Shown in pieces: positions 36,946-45,772 of a stretch of DNA of 64,000 nucleotides. Within the stretch, counting starts at the first letter, position 1, and every line of letters starts with the position of its first letter. Source of the stretch: Burkholderia guangdongensis (GTDB taxonomy: Bacteria > Pseudomonadota > Gammaproteobacteria > Burkholderiales > Burkholderiaceae); contig NZ_JACBNX010000008.1 in the NCBI RefSeq assembly GCF_013403875.1, positions 62,001 through 126,000 on the forward strand, in the 5' to 3' direction. Below the pieces are notes generated by a model that was given only the letters and a program-made list of their open reading frames with translations, was not told the DNA's origin and did not search any database. Made by a program: the position numbers and the translations under genes.

Positions 36946-39900
36946 TCAGCGCTGCATCGACTCCCAGACCTTGTGCAGACGCTTCACCGACACCGGCATC
37001 GGCGTGCGCAGCTCCTGCGCGAACAGCGAGATCCGTAGTTCCTCCAGCAGCCAGCGGAACTCCGCGAGCCGCGGATCGGCCACGCCGCCACGCTGCGACA
37101 GCGCGCGCTGGTACTGCTGCGCGAGCGGCTGCAGGTCGGCGAACTGGCGCGCATCGCGCGCGGCGTCGGCCTTCAGCTTGTCGATCCGCAGCGCGATCCC
37201 CTTCAGGTAGCGCGGGAAGTGCGCGAGCTGCGAATATGGGGTATCGATCACGAAACGCTTGCCGACGAGCGCCGCGAGCTGCTGCTGCAGATCCGCGTGC
37301 GCGGCCGCGAACGGCTTTGCCTGCGCGAGCTTCTTCGCGAGCCCCGCATATTCGGCGAGGATCTGTCCGACGAGACGCGCGATCTCCTGCGCGAGCAGGT
37401 TCAGGCGGCTCTTGCCCTCGTCGCGGCGCGCGTGGAAGCTCGCGTCATCGACGGGAAGCGGATCCTGCAGGCACGCGCGGTCGAGCGCGGTGTCGATCAG
37501 CTGGTCGCGCAGCTCGTCCTGCGTGCCGAGCGACATGTACTGCATCGCCATCTCGCGCAGCCCCGGCAGGTTCTTCTCCAGATACTTGATCGGCTCCTTC
37601 AGCTGCAGCGCGAACAGGCGCCGCAGCCCCGCGCGATGAATCCGCGCGGCTTCCTCCGGCGAATCGAACACCTCGACGTCGCAGTGCGTGCCGCGATCGA
37701 CGAGCGCCGGATAACCGAACAGCGTCTGGCCGCGCCGGCGGATCTCGAGCAGCTCAGGCAGCTTGCCGAAGTTCCACGTCGTCAGGTTCTCGTACAGCGC
37801 GGTCGCGCCGGCGTCGGACGTCGCGGCCGTTTGCACGGAGGTTTGCGGGGCCGGACCGCCTTTCGCGCGGCCGGGGGCCGCGCCCTTCATGTCACGGTTC
37901 GCGCGCCCGTTCGTGCCCCCGTTCGTGCCCCCGTTCGTGCCGCCGTTCGTGCCGCCGTTCGCCGCGCCCACCGACGCGCCGCCGTCGCGCTGCGCGGCAA
38001 ACGACCCGTCGCCGGCATCGTCGCCCGCACCCAGGCCGGCCGCGACCATCGTCGACGCCGCCGCGATCTTCTGGAACTGCTGCTGCGCCTGCGCGCCGAG
38101 CTCCGCGCGCAACTGCGCGAGATTGCGCCCCATCGCGAGCTGGCGGCCGTGCTCGTCGATCACCTTGAAGTTCATGAACAGGTGCGCGGGCAACGTCTCG
38201 AGCTTGAAGTCACTCGTCTTCATCGCGATCTGCGTCTCTGCCCGCACGTCGGCGATCAGCGCCTCGACGAGCCCGCCGCCGCCGAAGCGCTCGCGCCCCA
38301 TTCTATCGACGAAGCCCGCCGCGTAGTCCGGCAACGGCACGCAATGACGGCGCAGCTTCTGCGGCAGCGACTTCAGCAGCAACTGCACCTTCTCCTTCAG
38401 CATCCCCGGCACGAGCCATTCGCAGCGGCGCGCGTCGACCTGGTTCAGCGCGAACAGCGGCACCGCGAGCGTCACGCCGTCGCGCGGCGCGCCGGGCTCG
38501 AAGTGGTACGCGAGCGCCATCTCGACACCCGCCATCGTCGCGCGCTTCGGGAACAGCTCGGTCGTCACGCCGGCCGCCTCGTGGCGCATCAGGTCGTCGC
38601 GCGACAGGTACAGCAGGCGCAGCTTGTCCTCCGGCTGCCCGCTCTTCTTCACCTCGTCGCGATACCAGCGCTCGAACGCGGCGCCGGTGTGGATGCCGTC
38701 GGGAAGCGCCTGATCGTAGAACGCGAAGATCAGCTCGTCGTCGACGAGCACGTCCTGCCGGCGCGACTTGTGCTCGAGCTGCTCGATGTCCGCGAGCAGC
38801 TTGCGGTTGTGCGCGAAAAACGCGAGCTTCGTGTCGAACTCGCCGTCGACCAGCGCGCCGCGGATGAACAGCTCGCGCGCGCGCGCCGGATCCTGCCGGC
38901 CGAACGCGACGCGCCGCCGCGCGTAGATCGTGAGCCCGTACAGCGTCGCGCGCTCGAACGCGCTGACCTGCGCGGGGCGCTTCTCCCAGTGCGGCTCCGA
39001 CAGCGATTGCTTCAGCAGATGCGCGCCGACCTTCTCGACCCACTCGGGCTCGATCTTCGCGATCCCGCGCGCGTACAGGCGGCTCGTCTCGACGAGCTCG
39101 GCCGCCATCACCCAGCGCCCCGCCTTCTTCGCGAGCGACGAGCCGGGCCACAGATGGAACTTGATCCCGCGCGCGCCGAGAAAGTACGGCTCGTCGTCGG
39201 CCTTCAGCCCGAGGTTGCCGAGCAGGCCGGTCAACAGCGCGAGATGGATCTGCTCGAACGTCGCCTCCGCATCGTTGAGCCGCCAGCCGTGCTCGCGCAC
39301 GACGGTCAGCAGCTGCGAATGCACGTCGCGCCACTCGCGCAGCCGCAGGTGCGACAGGAAGTTCTGCCGGCACGCGTCGACGAGCTGACGATTCGACTTC
39401 TTGTGCGCGACCGCGTCCTCGAACCACGCCCAGATCCGCGGCCACTGCATGAATTCGGAACGCTCGTCCGCGAAGCGGCGATGCGCCTGGTCCGCCTGCT
39501 CCTGAGCCTCGAGCGGCCGGTCGCGCGGATCCTGCACCGACAGCGCGCTCGCGATGATCAGCACCTCGCGTAGCGACTGCTGGTCGCGCGCGGCCAGGAT
39601 CATCCGGCCGACGCGCGGATCGAGCGGCAGCCGCGCGAGCTCGCGGCCGAGCGGCGTCAGTTCGTTGTCGTCGTCGACCGCACCGAGCTCGTTCAGTAGT
39701 TGATAACCGTCCGCGATCGCGCGGCCCGGCGGCGGCTCGAGGAACGGGAACGATTCGATCGCCGACAGATGCAGCGATTTCATCCGCAGAATCACCGACG
39801 CGAGCGACGAGCGCAGGATTTCCGGATCGGTGAAGCGCGGCCGCGCGACGTAATCGCTTTCTTCGTACAACCGAATGCAGACGCCGTCCGCGACGCGGCC

Positions 39901-41238
39901 GCAGCGGCCCGCGCGCTGGTTCGCGGCCGCCTGCGACACCGCCTCGACCTGCAGTTGCTCGACCTTGTTCCGGTACGAATAGCGCTTCACGCGCGCGAGG
40001 CCGGTATCGACGACGTAGCGGATGCCGGGCACGGTCAGCGACGTCTCGGCGACGTTCGTCGCGAGCACGATCCGGCGCGCGTTCGACGCCTTGAACACCT
40101 TGTCCTGCTCGGCGGCCGACAGCCGCGCGAACAGCGGCAGGATTTCCGTGTGCGGCGGATGGTGCTTGCGCAGCGCCTCGGCCGCGTCGCGGATCTCGCG
40201 CTCGCCGGGCAGGAACACGAGCACGTCGCCGGGGCCTTCGCGGCACAGCTCGTCGACCGCGTCGACGATCGCGTCCATCAGGTCGCGCTCGGCCTCGCGC
40301 GCGGTCTTCACACGGTCTCGGCTCGCGGTGCCTTCCGCGTTTTTGACGGCCGGACGATCCTCGGCGACCGGCCGGTAGCGCATCTCGACCGGATACAGCC
40401 GGCCGCTGACCTCGATCACCGGCGCGGGTTTGTCGTCGGTGCCGAAGTGGCGCGCGAAGCGGTCGGCGTCGATCGTCGCCGACGTGACGATCAGCTTCAG
40501 GTCCGGGCGCTTCGGCAGGATCTGCTTCAGGTAGCCGAGCAGGAAGTCGATGTTCAGGCTGCGCTCGTGCGCCTCGTCGATGATCAGCGTGTCGTACGCG
40601 CGCAGCAGCGGATCGGCCTGCGTCTCCGCGAGCAGGATGCCATCCGTCATCAGTTTGACCGACGCGCCGCGCGCGAGATTGTCGGTGAAGCGCACCTTGT
40701 AGCCGACGACTTCGCCGAACGGCGTGCCGAGCTCCTCGGCGATGCGCCGCCCGGTCGACGACGCGGCGAGCCGGCGCGGCTGCGTGTGGCCGATCAGGCC
40801 GGTGCCGCCGGCGCCGAGGCCGCGGCCGAGCGCGAGACAGATTTTCGGGAGCTGCGTGGTCTTGCCGGAGCCGGTCTCGCCGCAGACGATGACAACCTGA
40901 TGACCGGCGATCGCGCGCGCGATTTCGTCGCGCTTTCCCGACACGGGCAGGCTTTCGGGGAACGTGATCGGCGGGACGGGATTCGGGGCCGGCCTGGGCG
41001 CACGTTCAGGGTTCGGCGCACGCCCGGGATTCGGCGCACGTTCAGGGTTCGGCGTACGTCCGGGGTTCGGCGTACGTTCAGGGTTCGGCGTACGCCCGGG
41101 GTTCGGCACACGTTCGGCGCGCGGCGCGCGCGGGTCCGGCGTCGCGGGCTTCGCCGGCTGCGCGCGTGCACCGTCCGGGTGCGCTTTCGAGCGCGCGTCG
41201 GCCCGCGGCGCGGCGGGACTTTTAGGTACATTCGACAT
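36946..41238 (-). CDS. hrpA: ATP-dependent RNA helicase HrpA, with two repeat tracts
   Basis: DEAH-box helicase, 1430 aa against about 1300 in E. coli. Walker A GETGSGKTTQLPK, DEAH as IDEAHERSLN, SAT in VTSATIDADRF, motif VI NQRAGRCGR; then HA2, OB-fold and the HrpA C-terminal DUF3418 region. The extra length comes from a Pro/Asn/Arg-rich N-terminal tail with six PNP(G/E)R(T/A) hexapeptides and an internal (GGTN)n tract in DUF3418. HrpA has been tied to RNA processing and rescue of stalled ribosomes. Confidence 0.95.
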   Translation of the reverse strand: MSNVPKSPAAPRADARSKAHPDGARAQPAKPATPDPRAPRAERVPNPGRTPNPERTPNPGRTPNPERAPNPGRAPNPERAPRPAPNPVPPITFPESLPVSGKRDEIARAIAGHQVVIVCGETGSGKTTQLPKICLALGRGLGAGGTGLIGHTQPRRLAASSTGRRIAEELGTPFGEVVGYKVRFTDNLARGASVKLMTDGILLAETQADPLLRAYDTLIIDEAHERSLNIDFLLGYLKQILPKRPDLKLIVTSATIDADRFARHFGTDDKPAPVIEVSGRLYPVEMRYRPVAEDRPAVKNAEGTASRDRVKTAREAERDLMDAIVDAVDELCREGPGDVLVFLPGEREIRDAAEALRKHHPPHTEILPLFARLSAAEQDKVFKASNARRIVLATNVAETSLTVPGIRYVVDTGLARVKRYSYRNKVEQLQVEAVSQAAANQRAGRCGRVADGVCIRLYEESDYVARPRFTDPEILRSSLASVILRMKSLHLSAIESFPFLEPPPGRAIADGYQLLNELGAVDDDNELTPLGRELARLPLDPRVGRMILAARDQQSLREVLIIASALSVQDPRDRPLEAQEQADQAHRRFADERSEFMQWPRIWAWFEDAVAHKKSNRQLVDACRQNFLSHLRLREWRDVHSQLLTVVREHGWRLNDAEATFEQIHLALLTGLLGNLGLKADDEPYFLGARGIKFHLWPGSSLAKKAGRWVMAAELVETSRLYARGIAKIEPEWVEKVGAHLLKQSLSEPHWEKRPAQVSAFERATLYGLTIYARRRVAFGRQDPARARELFIRGALVDGEFDTKLAFFAHNRKLLADIEQLEHKSRRQDVLVDDELIFAFYDQALPDGIHTGAAFERWYRDEVKKSGQPEDKLRLLYLSRDDLMRHEAAGVTTELFPKRATMAGVEMALAYHFEPGAPRDGVTLAVPLFALNQVDARRCEWLVPGMLKEKVQLLLKSLPQKLRRHCVPLPDYAAGFVDRMGRERFGGGGLVEALIADVRAETQIAMKTSDFKLETLPAHLFMNFKVIDEHGRQLAMGRNLAQLRAELGAQAQQQFQKIAAASTMVAAGLGAGDDAGDGSFAAQRDGGASVGAANGGTNGGTNGGTNGGTNGRANRDMKGAAPGRAKGGPAPQTSVQTAATSDAGATALYENLTTWNFGKLPELLEIRRRGQTLFGYPALVDRGTHCDVEVFDSPEEAARIHRAGLRRLFALQLKEPIKYLEKNLPGLREMAMQYMSLGTQDELRDQLIDTALDRACLQDPLPVDDASFHARRDEGKSRLNLLAQEIARLVGQILAEYAGLAKKLAQAKPFAAAHADLQQQLAALVGKRFVIDTPYSQLAHFPRYLKGIALRIDKLKADAARDARQFADLQPLAQQYQRALSQRGGVADPRLAEFRWLLEELRISLFAQELRTPMPVSVKRLHKVWESMQR
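37907..37963. repeat. In-frame 12-bp tandem repeat inside hrpA (GGTN tract)
   Basis: About 4.7 copies of CCGTTCGTGCCC/G on the plus strand, encoding NGGT repeated on the coding minus strand. Adjacent units differ by one base. Whole-unit gain or loss keeps the frame. Confidence 0.88.
40999..41106. repeat. In-frame 18-bp tandem repeat at the hrpA N-terminus
   Basis: Six 18-mers alternate between a CGCACGTTCAGGGTTCGG-like form (40999, 41035, 41071) and a CGCACGCCCGGGATTCGG-like form (41017, 41053, 41089), so there is a 36-bp higher-order period. They encode alternating PNPER and PNPGR hexapeptides. Confidence 0.9.
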
Positions 41239-41261
41239 GGGGGCGCATTATAATCCCGCCC

Positions 41262-42641
41262 ATGAATTCCCAAACCGACCTCCCCCCCGCCCAGTCCGGC
41301 ACCGCGGCACCGGCGCCGGCCGACGATCTGACCGTCGGCCACGCGCAGTTCGTCGACTGGATGCGCTCCGTCGCGCCGTACATCCACGCGTTCCACAACA
41401 AGACCTTCGTCGTCGCGTTCGGTGGCGAAGTCGTACAGGAAGGCCTGCTCAACGCGCTCGTCGCCGACATCGCGCTGTTGCAGGCGATGGGCATCCAGAT
41501 CGTGCTCGTGCACGGCTCGCGGCCGCAGGTCGAAGAGCAACTGAGACTGCACGGCGTCGAATCCGAGTTCTCGCACGGGCTGCGCATCACCGACGCGCGC
41601 GCGCTCGAATCCGCGAAGGAAGCGGCCGGCGAAGTGCGTCTCGACATCGAGGCCGCGATCAGCCAGGGCCTGCCGAACACGCCGATGGCGCACGCGCACA
41701 TCAGCGTCGTGTCCGGCAACTTCGTGACCGCCCGGCCGGTCGGCATCGTCGACGGCGTGGATTTCGCGCATACGGGCGTCGTGCGCAAGATCGACGCCGA
41801 ATCGATCCGCCACTCGCTCGCGAGCCGCAAGCTCGTGCTGCTGTCGCCGCTCGGCTTCTCGCCGACCGGCGAGGCGTTCAACCTGTCGATGGAGGACGTC
41901 GCGTCGGCCGCCGCGATCGCGCTGCGCGCGGACAAGATCATCTTCCTGACCGAAGGCCCCGGCCTCGTCGACGAAGCGGGCGACCTCGTGACCGAGCTGT
42001 CGCTCGACGCGGCCGCCGATCTGCTCGACTCGGGCGAGCTGCAGGGCGACGACGCGTTCTACCTCAAGCACGCGATCCGCGCGTGCCGCGGCGGCGTCAC
42101 CCGCGCGCACCTGATTCCGCACGCGCTCGACGGCAGCGTGCTGCTCGAGCTGTTCCTGCACGATGGCGTCGGCACGATGGTCTCGTACGAGAACCTCGAG
42201 AGCCTGCGCGAAGCGACGCCGGACGACGTCGGCGGCATCCTGATGCTGATCGAGCCGCTCGAATCGGACGGCACGCTCGTGCGGCGCGGCCGCCACCAGA
42301 TCGAGCGCGACATCGACCACTTCTCGGTGATCGAGCACGATGGCGTGCTGTTCGGCTGCGCGGCGCTGTATCCGTATCAGCAGGAGCGGATCGGCGAGAT
42401 GGCGTGCCTGACGGTCGCGCCCGAGGCGCAGGGCTCCGGCGATGGCGAGCGCCTGTTGAAGCGGATCGAGCAGCGCGCGCGTGCGCGCGGGCTCACGCGG
42501 ATCTTCGTGCTGACGACGCGCACCGAGCACTGGTTCCTGAAGCGCGGCTTCGTGAAGGTGACCGTCGACGATCTGCCCGAAGACCGCCGCAAACTCTATA
42601 ACTGGCAGCGCAAGTCGCTCGTGCTGATGAAGCAGCTCTGA
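41262..42641 (+). CDS. argA: N-acetylglutamate synthase ArgA (AAK-GNAT)
   Basis: First step of arginine synthesis: acetyl-CoA + glutamate gives N-acetylglutamate. 459 aa. The N-terminal amino-acid-kinase-like domain (about 40-300, IQIVLVHGSRPQVEEQL) binds arginine as inhibitor; the C-terminal GNAT domain (about 315-455) has CLTVAPEAQGSGDGERLL, the acetyl-CoA loop. Divergent from hrpA with only 23 nt between start codons, so promoters overlap the coding ends. Confidence 0.93.
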   Translation: MNSQTDLPPAQSGTAAPAPADDLTVGHAQFVDWMRSVAPYIHAFHNKTFVVAFGGEVVQEGLLNALVADIALLQAMGIQIVLVHGSRPQVEEQLRLHGVESEFSHGLRITDARALESAKEAAGEVRLDIEAAISQGLPNTPMAHAHISVVSGNFVTARPVGIVDGVDFAHTGVVRKIDAESIRHSLASRKLVLLSPLGFSPTGEAFNLSMEDVASAAAIALRADKIIFLTEGPGLVDEAGDLVTELSLDAAADLLDSGELQGDDAFYLKHAIRACRGGVTRAHLIPHALDGSVLLELFLHDGVGTMVSYENLESLREATPDDVGGILMLIEPLESDGTLVRRGRHQIERDIDHFSVIEHDGVLFGCAALYPYQQERIGEMACLTVAPEAQGSGDGERLLKRIEQRARARGLTRIFVLTTRTEHWFLKRGFVKVTVDDLPEDRRKLYNWQRKSLVLMKQL

Positions 42642-42683
42642 GCGGCCGCCGCCCTCCCCCGACGATTACAGGAGAAGTCCACG

Positions 42684-42959
42684 ATGGCTCGAATGGTTCA
42701 ATGCGCGAAACTCGGCAAGGAAGCCGAGGGGCTCGATTTTCCGCCGCTGCCGGGCGAACTCGGCAAGCGCATCTATGAAAGCGTCTCGAAGGAGGCGTGG
42801 CAAGGCTGGCTCAAGCAGCAGACGATGCTGATCAACGAAAACCGCCTGAACATGGCCGACCCGCGCGCGCGCCAGTATCTGCTGAAGCAGACCGAGAAGT
42901 ACTTCTTCGGCGACGGCGCGGATCAGGCGGCCGGCTACGTGCCGCCGTCGGAAACCTGA
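42684..42959 (+). CDS. yggX: Fe(II)-trafficking / oxidative damage protection protein YggX
   Basis: 91 aa, full length. The conserved N-terminal cysteine lies in [19 protein letters not shown] (C7), and the mid-part [20 protein letters not shown] is the family signature. YggX protects Fe-S clusters from superoxide damage in enterics. It follows argA by 42 nt with AGGAGA upstream, so it is probably co-transcribed. Confidence 0.95.
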   Translation: MARMVQCAKLGKEAEGLDFPPLPGELGKRIYESVSKEAWQGWLKQQTMLINENRLNMADPRARQYLLKQTEKYFFGDGADQAAGYVPPSET

Positions 42960-42990
42960 CGCGCCCGTCCGCGCGCTCGCGGATGGAAAA

Positions 42991-43025
42991 AACGGCATCG
43001 CGTGCGACACGCGATGCCGTTTTCT
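42991..43025. terminator. Bidirectional terminator yggX / MFS gene
   Basis: AACGGCATCGCGTG-CGA-CACGCGATGCCGTT (42991-43021) is a perfect 14-bp stem with an A6 run before and a TTTTC tail after. Confidence 0.88.
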
Positions 43026-43108
43026 TTTGCGCGGCCCGCCGGTGGGCGCGGGCGCGGGCGCGGCCGAGGCCGACGGCGGAGCGTGACCGGCGAGACCGAT
43101 CGGCCAGA

Positions 43109-44428
43109 TCAATCGGCAAGCGCCGCGGCCTGCGCGGGCGCGCTCGCGCGGCGGCCGCGCGCGAGCGTCGCGATGCAGACGAGCGTGACCGCCGCGAGCG
43201 CGCTGTAGAACGCGGCGAGCGGCCACCACTGCCCGGCGAAGCGGTGCGCGAGCAGCGTGCCGATGAGCGGGGTCAGGCCACCGGCGAGTGCCGCGCAGAG
43301 CTGGTACGACAGCGAGATCGCCGAGTAGCGCACGCGCACGTCGAACGCGTTCGACATGAAGCCGGCCATCACCGCATACGAGCTCGACATGCACATCACC
43401 GCGATCGCGGTGCCGGCGACGATCGCGGCCGGCCGGCCCGTCGACACGAGCACGAACATCGGATACGGCGACAGCATCGCGAGCGCGGCGGCCCACTTCA
43501 GAAAGCGCTCGGCGCCGACGCGCTGCGCGAACCAGCCGGACGCGAGCTGCGTGAACAGCTGGATGAATGCGACGACGAACAGGCAGTCGAGCACCATCGA
43601 GCGATTCAGGCCGAGCGTCTCGGTCGTGTAGCTCAGCATGAACGTATTCACGAACCACGCGCCGGCGACGCCGATCACGTTCGCGCCGAGGCACAGCAGC
43701 ACCGTGCGCCACGCGCGCTGCACGACCTCGACGACCGGCACGCGCGCGGTGCGATGCGCGGCCTTCACCGCCTCGAACTCCGGCGACTCGCTCACGCCCG
43801 CGCGGATCAGCAGGCCGACGACCAGCAGCACCGCGCTCGCGAGAAACGGCACGCGCCAGCCCCACGCGAGGAACGCGTCCGGCGCGCGGCCGGCGGCGAG
43901 ACGGAACGCGAGCAGCGCGAGGATCAGCCCGGCCGGGCTGCCGAGCTGCGCGAACGACGCGAGGAACGTGCGCCGACCCGCGGGCGCGTGCTCGCTCGCC
44001 ATCAGCACCGCGCCGCCCCACTCGCCGCCGATCGCGATCCCCTGCGCGACGCGCAGCGCGACGAGCGCGCACGGCGCGAACACGCCGGCGCTCGCGTAGG
44101 TCGGCAGAAAGCCGATGCCGACCGTGCCGAGACCCATGATCGCGAGCGTCGCGACGAGCGCCTTCTTGCGTCCGATCCGGTCGCCGAGATGGCCGAACAC
44201 GAGCCCGCCGAACGGCCGCGCGAAGAACCCGACCGCGAACGTGCCGAACGACGCGAGCGTGCTGTAGAACGGCTCGTGCGACGGGAAGAACAGCTTGCCG
44301 AAAATCAGCGCGGACGCGGTCGCGTAGATGTAGAAGTCATACCACTCGATCGTCGTGCCGACGAAGGCGGCCAGCGCGGCGCGGGCGGGCTGCCGGCGGC
44401 CGCCGGCACGGGATTGCGGATCGTTCAT
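43109..44428 (-). CDS. MFS transporter, metabolite:H+ symporter (MHS) type
   Basis: 439 aa, about 12 TM helices. The opening AAFVGTTIEWYDFYIYATAS and the loop FGHLGDRIGRKKALV are MHS-family (ShiA/ProP/citrate-type) signatures; GGEWGGAVLMASEHAP sits in TM5. Likely imports a carboxylic acid. The start at 44428 is favoured by a GGAGAC site 6 nt upstream; an ATG 12 nt earlier overlaps that site. It stands 135 nt downstream of the CoA-transferase gene, so it may supply the acid for it. Confidence 0.87.
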   Translation of the reverse strand: MNDPQSRAGGRRQPARAALAAFVGTTIEWYDFYIYATASALIFGKLFFPSHEPFYSTLASFGTFAVGFFARPFGGLVFGHLGDRIGRKKALVATLAIMGLGTVGIGFLPTYASAGVFAPCALVALRVAQGIAIGGEWGGAVLMASEHAPAGRRTFLASFAQLGSPAGLILALLAFRLAAGRAPDAFLAWGWRVPFLASAVLLVVGLLIRAGVSESPEFEAVKAAHRTARVPVVEVVQRAWRTVLLCLGANVIGVAGAWFVNTFMLSYTTETLGLNRSMVLDCLFVVAFIQLFTQLASGWFAQRVGAERFLKWAAALAMLSPYPMFVLVSTGRPAAIVAGTAIAVMCMSSSYAVMAGFMSNAFDVRVRYSAISLSYQLCAALAGGLTPLIGTLLAHRFAGQWWPLAAFYSALAAVTLVCIATLARGRRASAPAQAAALAD

Positions 44429-44563
44429 CGATGTCTCCAATGTTGTCCCGGTCGCGCGACTGACGCACGCGTTGTCCGGGGGCCGGTATCGCCGCCGGCC
44501 GGCAGCTTGTTGTTGGCGGTTTCTTGCCGGTGGTTTCTTGCCGGTCGCTTCTTGTCGGCGGAA

Positions 44564-45772
44564 TCAGCCGGGCGCCTTCAGCACGCCGGCGTCGAGCAGT
44601 TGCTGCTGCAGCGCCGGATCGACGCCGAGCCGATCGAGCACCGCGCGCGTGTCGGCGCCGAGCGCCGGCGGTGCCGAGCGGTACGTCGCCGGCGTGCGCG
44701 ACAGCTTGATCGGCGACGCGGTGCCGCGATAACCGTCGCGCTCGACGAGCAGGTTCCGGTGCAGCGTGTGAGGATCGCGGACGACCTCGTCGACGGTCCG
44801 CACCGGCCCGCACGGCACGCCCGCGTCGATCAGCTCGCGCGCGAGCGGCTCGCACGCGTGCGCGGCGAGCCGCGCCTCGAGCGCCGCCTTCAGTTCCGCG
44901 CGGTGCGCGCAGCGGCTGCGGTTGTCGGCGAAGCGCGGATCGTTTGCGAGTTCTGGCGCACCGAGGTGCGCGCAGAGACGCGCGAACTGCCGGTCGTTGC
45001 CGACCGCGAGAAAAATCGGCGCGGTCGCGGTGCGGTAGCTGTCGTACGGCGTGATGTTCGGATGCGCGTTGCCGCTGCGCGCCGGCACGCGGCCCGAGCC
45101 GAAGAAGTTCGGCAGATGCGGATGCAGCAGCGACACGCCGCAGTCGTACAGCGCGACGTCGACCGACTGGCCGTGCCCGCTCTTCTCGCGCTCCGCGAGC
45201 GCGAGCAGGATGCCGGCGAGCGCGTTCAGGCCCGTGACCATGTCGACGATCGGCAGGCCGATTCGCGTCGCGTCGCCGTCGCGCTCGCCGTTCACGCTCA
45301 TCAGCCCCGCCATCGCCTGGATCACCGCATCGTAGCCGGGCCGGCCGCCGAGCGGGCCGTCGGCGCCGAAGCCGGTCACCGCGCAGTGGATCAGCCGCGG
45401 AAAACGCGGACGCAGATCGCGCTCGTAGTCCATTCCCCAGCGCGCGAGCGTGCCGGGCTTGAAGTTCTCGACGAGCACGTCGGCATCCTCGAGCAGCCGC
45501 CACAGGATCGCGCGCCCTTCGTCGCGCGACAGGTCGAGCGCGATCCCCGTCTTGTTCCGGTTCACGCCGACGAAGTACCACGCGGTGTCACCGAGAAACG
45601 GCGGCCCCCAGCCGCGCGTTTCGTCGCCGTCCGGCGGCTCGACCTTGATCACGTGCGCGCCATGATCGGCGAGCGCCTGCGTACAGTACGGGCCGCCGAG
45701 CACGCGGCTCAGATCGACGACCTTCAGGCCGGCCAGCGCACCCGCCGGCACGTGCTCATGCGGCGCGTTCAT
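44564..45772 (-). CDS. CaiB/BaiF family (class III) CoA-transferase
   Basis: 402 aa. Conserved features: LKVVDLSRVLGGPYCTQALADHGA at the N-terminus, KVEPPDGDETRGWGPPF, and the catalytic aspartate region ADVLVENFKPGTLARWGMDY. Moves CoA between carboxylic acids. The start overlaps the stop of the acyl-CoA dehydrogenase gene by 4 nt (ATGA). Together they look like activation plus alpha,beta-dehydrogenation of one organic acid; which one is unknown. Confidence 0.9.
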   Translation of the reverse strand: MNAPHEHVPAGALAGLKVVDLSRVLGGPYCTQALADHGAHVIKVEPPDGDETRGWGPPFLGDTAWYFVGVNRNKTGIALDLSRDEGRAILWRLLEDADVLVENFKPGTLARWGMDYERDLRPRFPRLIHCAVTGFGADGPLGGRPGYDAVIQAMAGLMSVNGERDGDATRIGLPIVDMVTGLNALAGILLALAEREKSGHGQSVDVALYDCGVSLLHPHLPNFFGSGRVPARSGNAHPNITPYDSYRTATAPIFLAVGNDRQFARLCAHLGAPELANDPRFADNRSRCAHRAELKAALEARLAAHACEPLARELIDAGVPCGPVRTVDEVVRDPHTLHRNLLVERDGYRGTASPIKLSRTPATYRSAPPALGADTRAVLDRLGVDPALQQQLLDAGVLKAPG

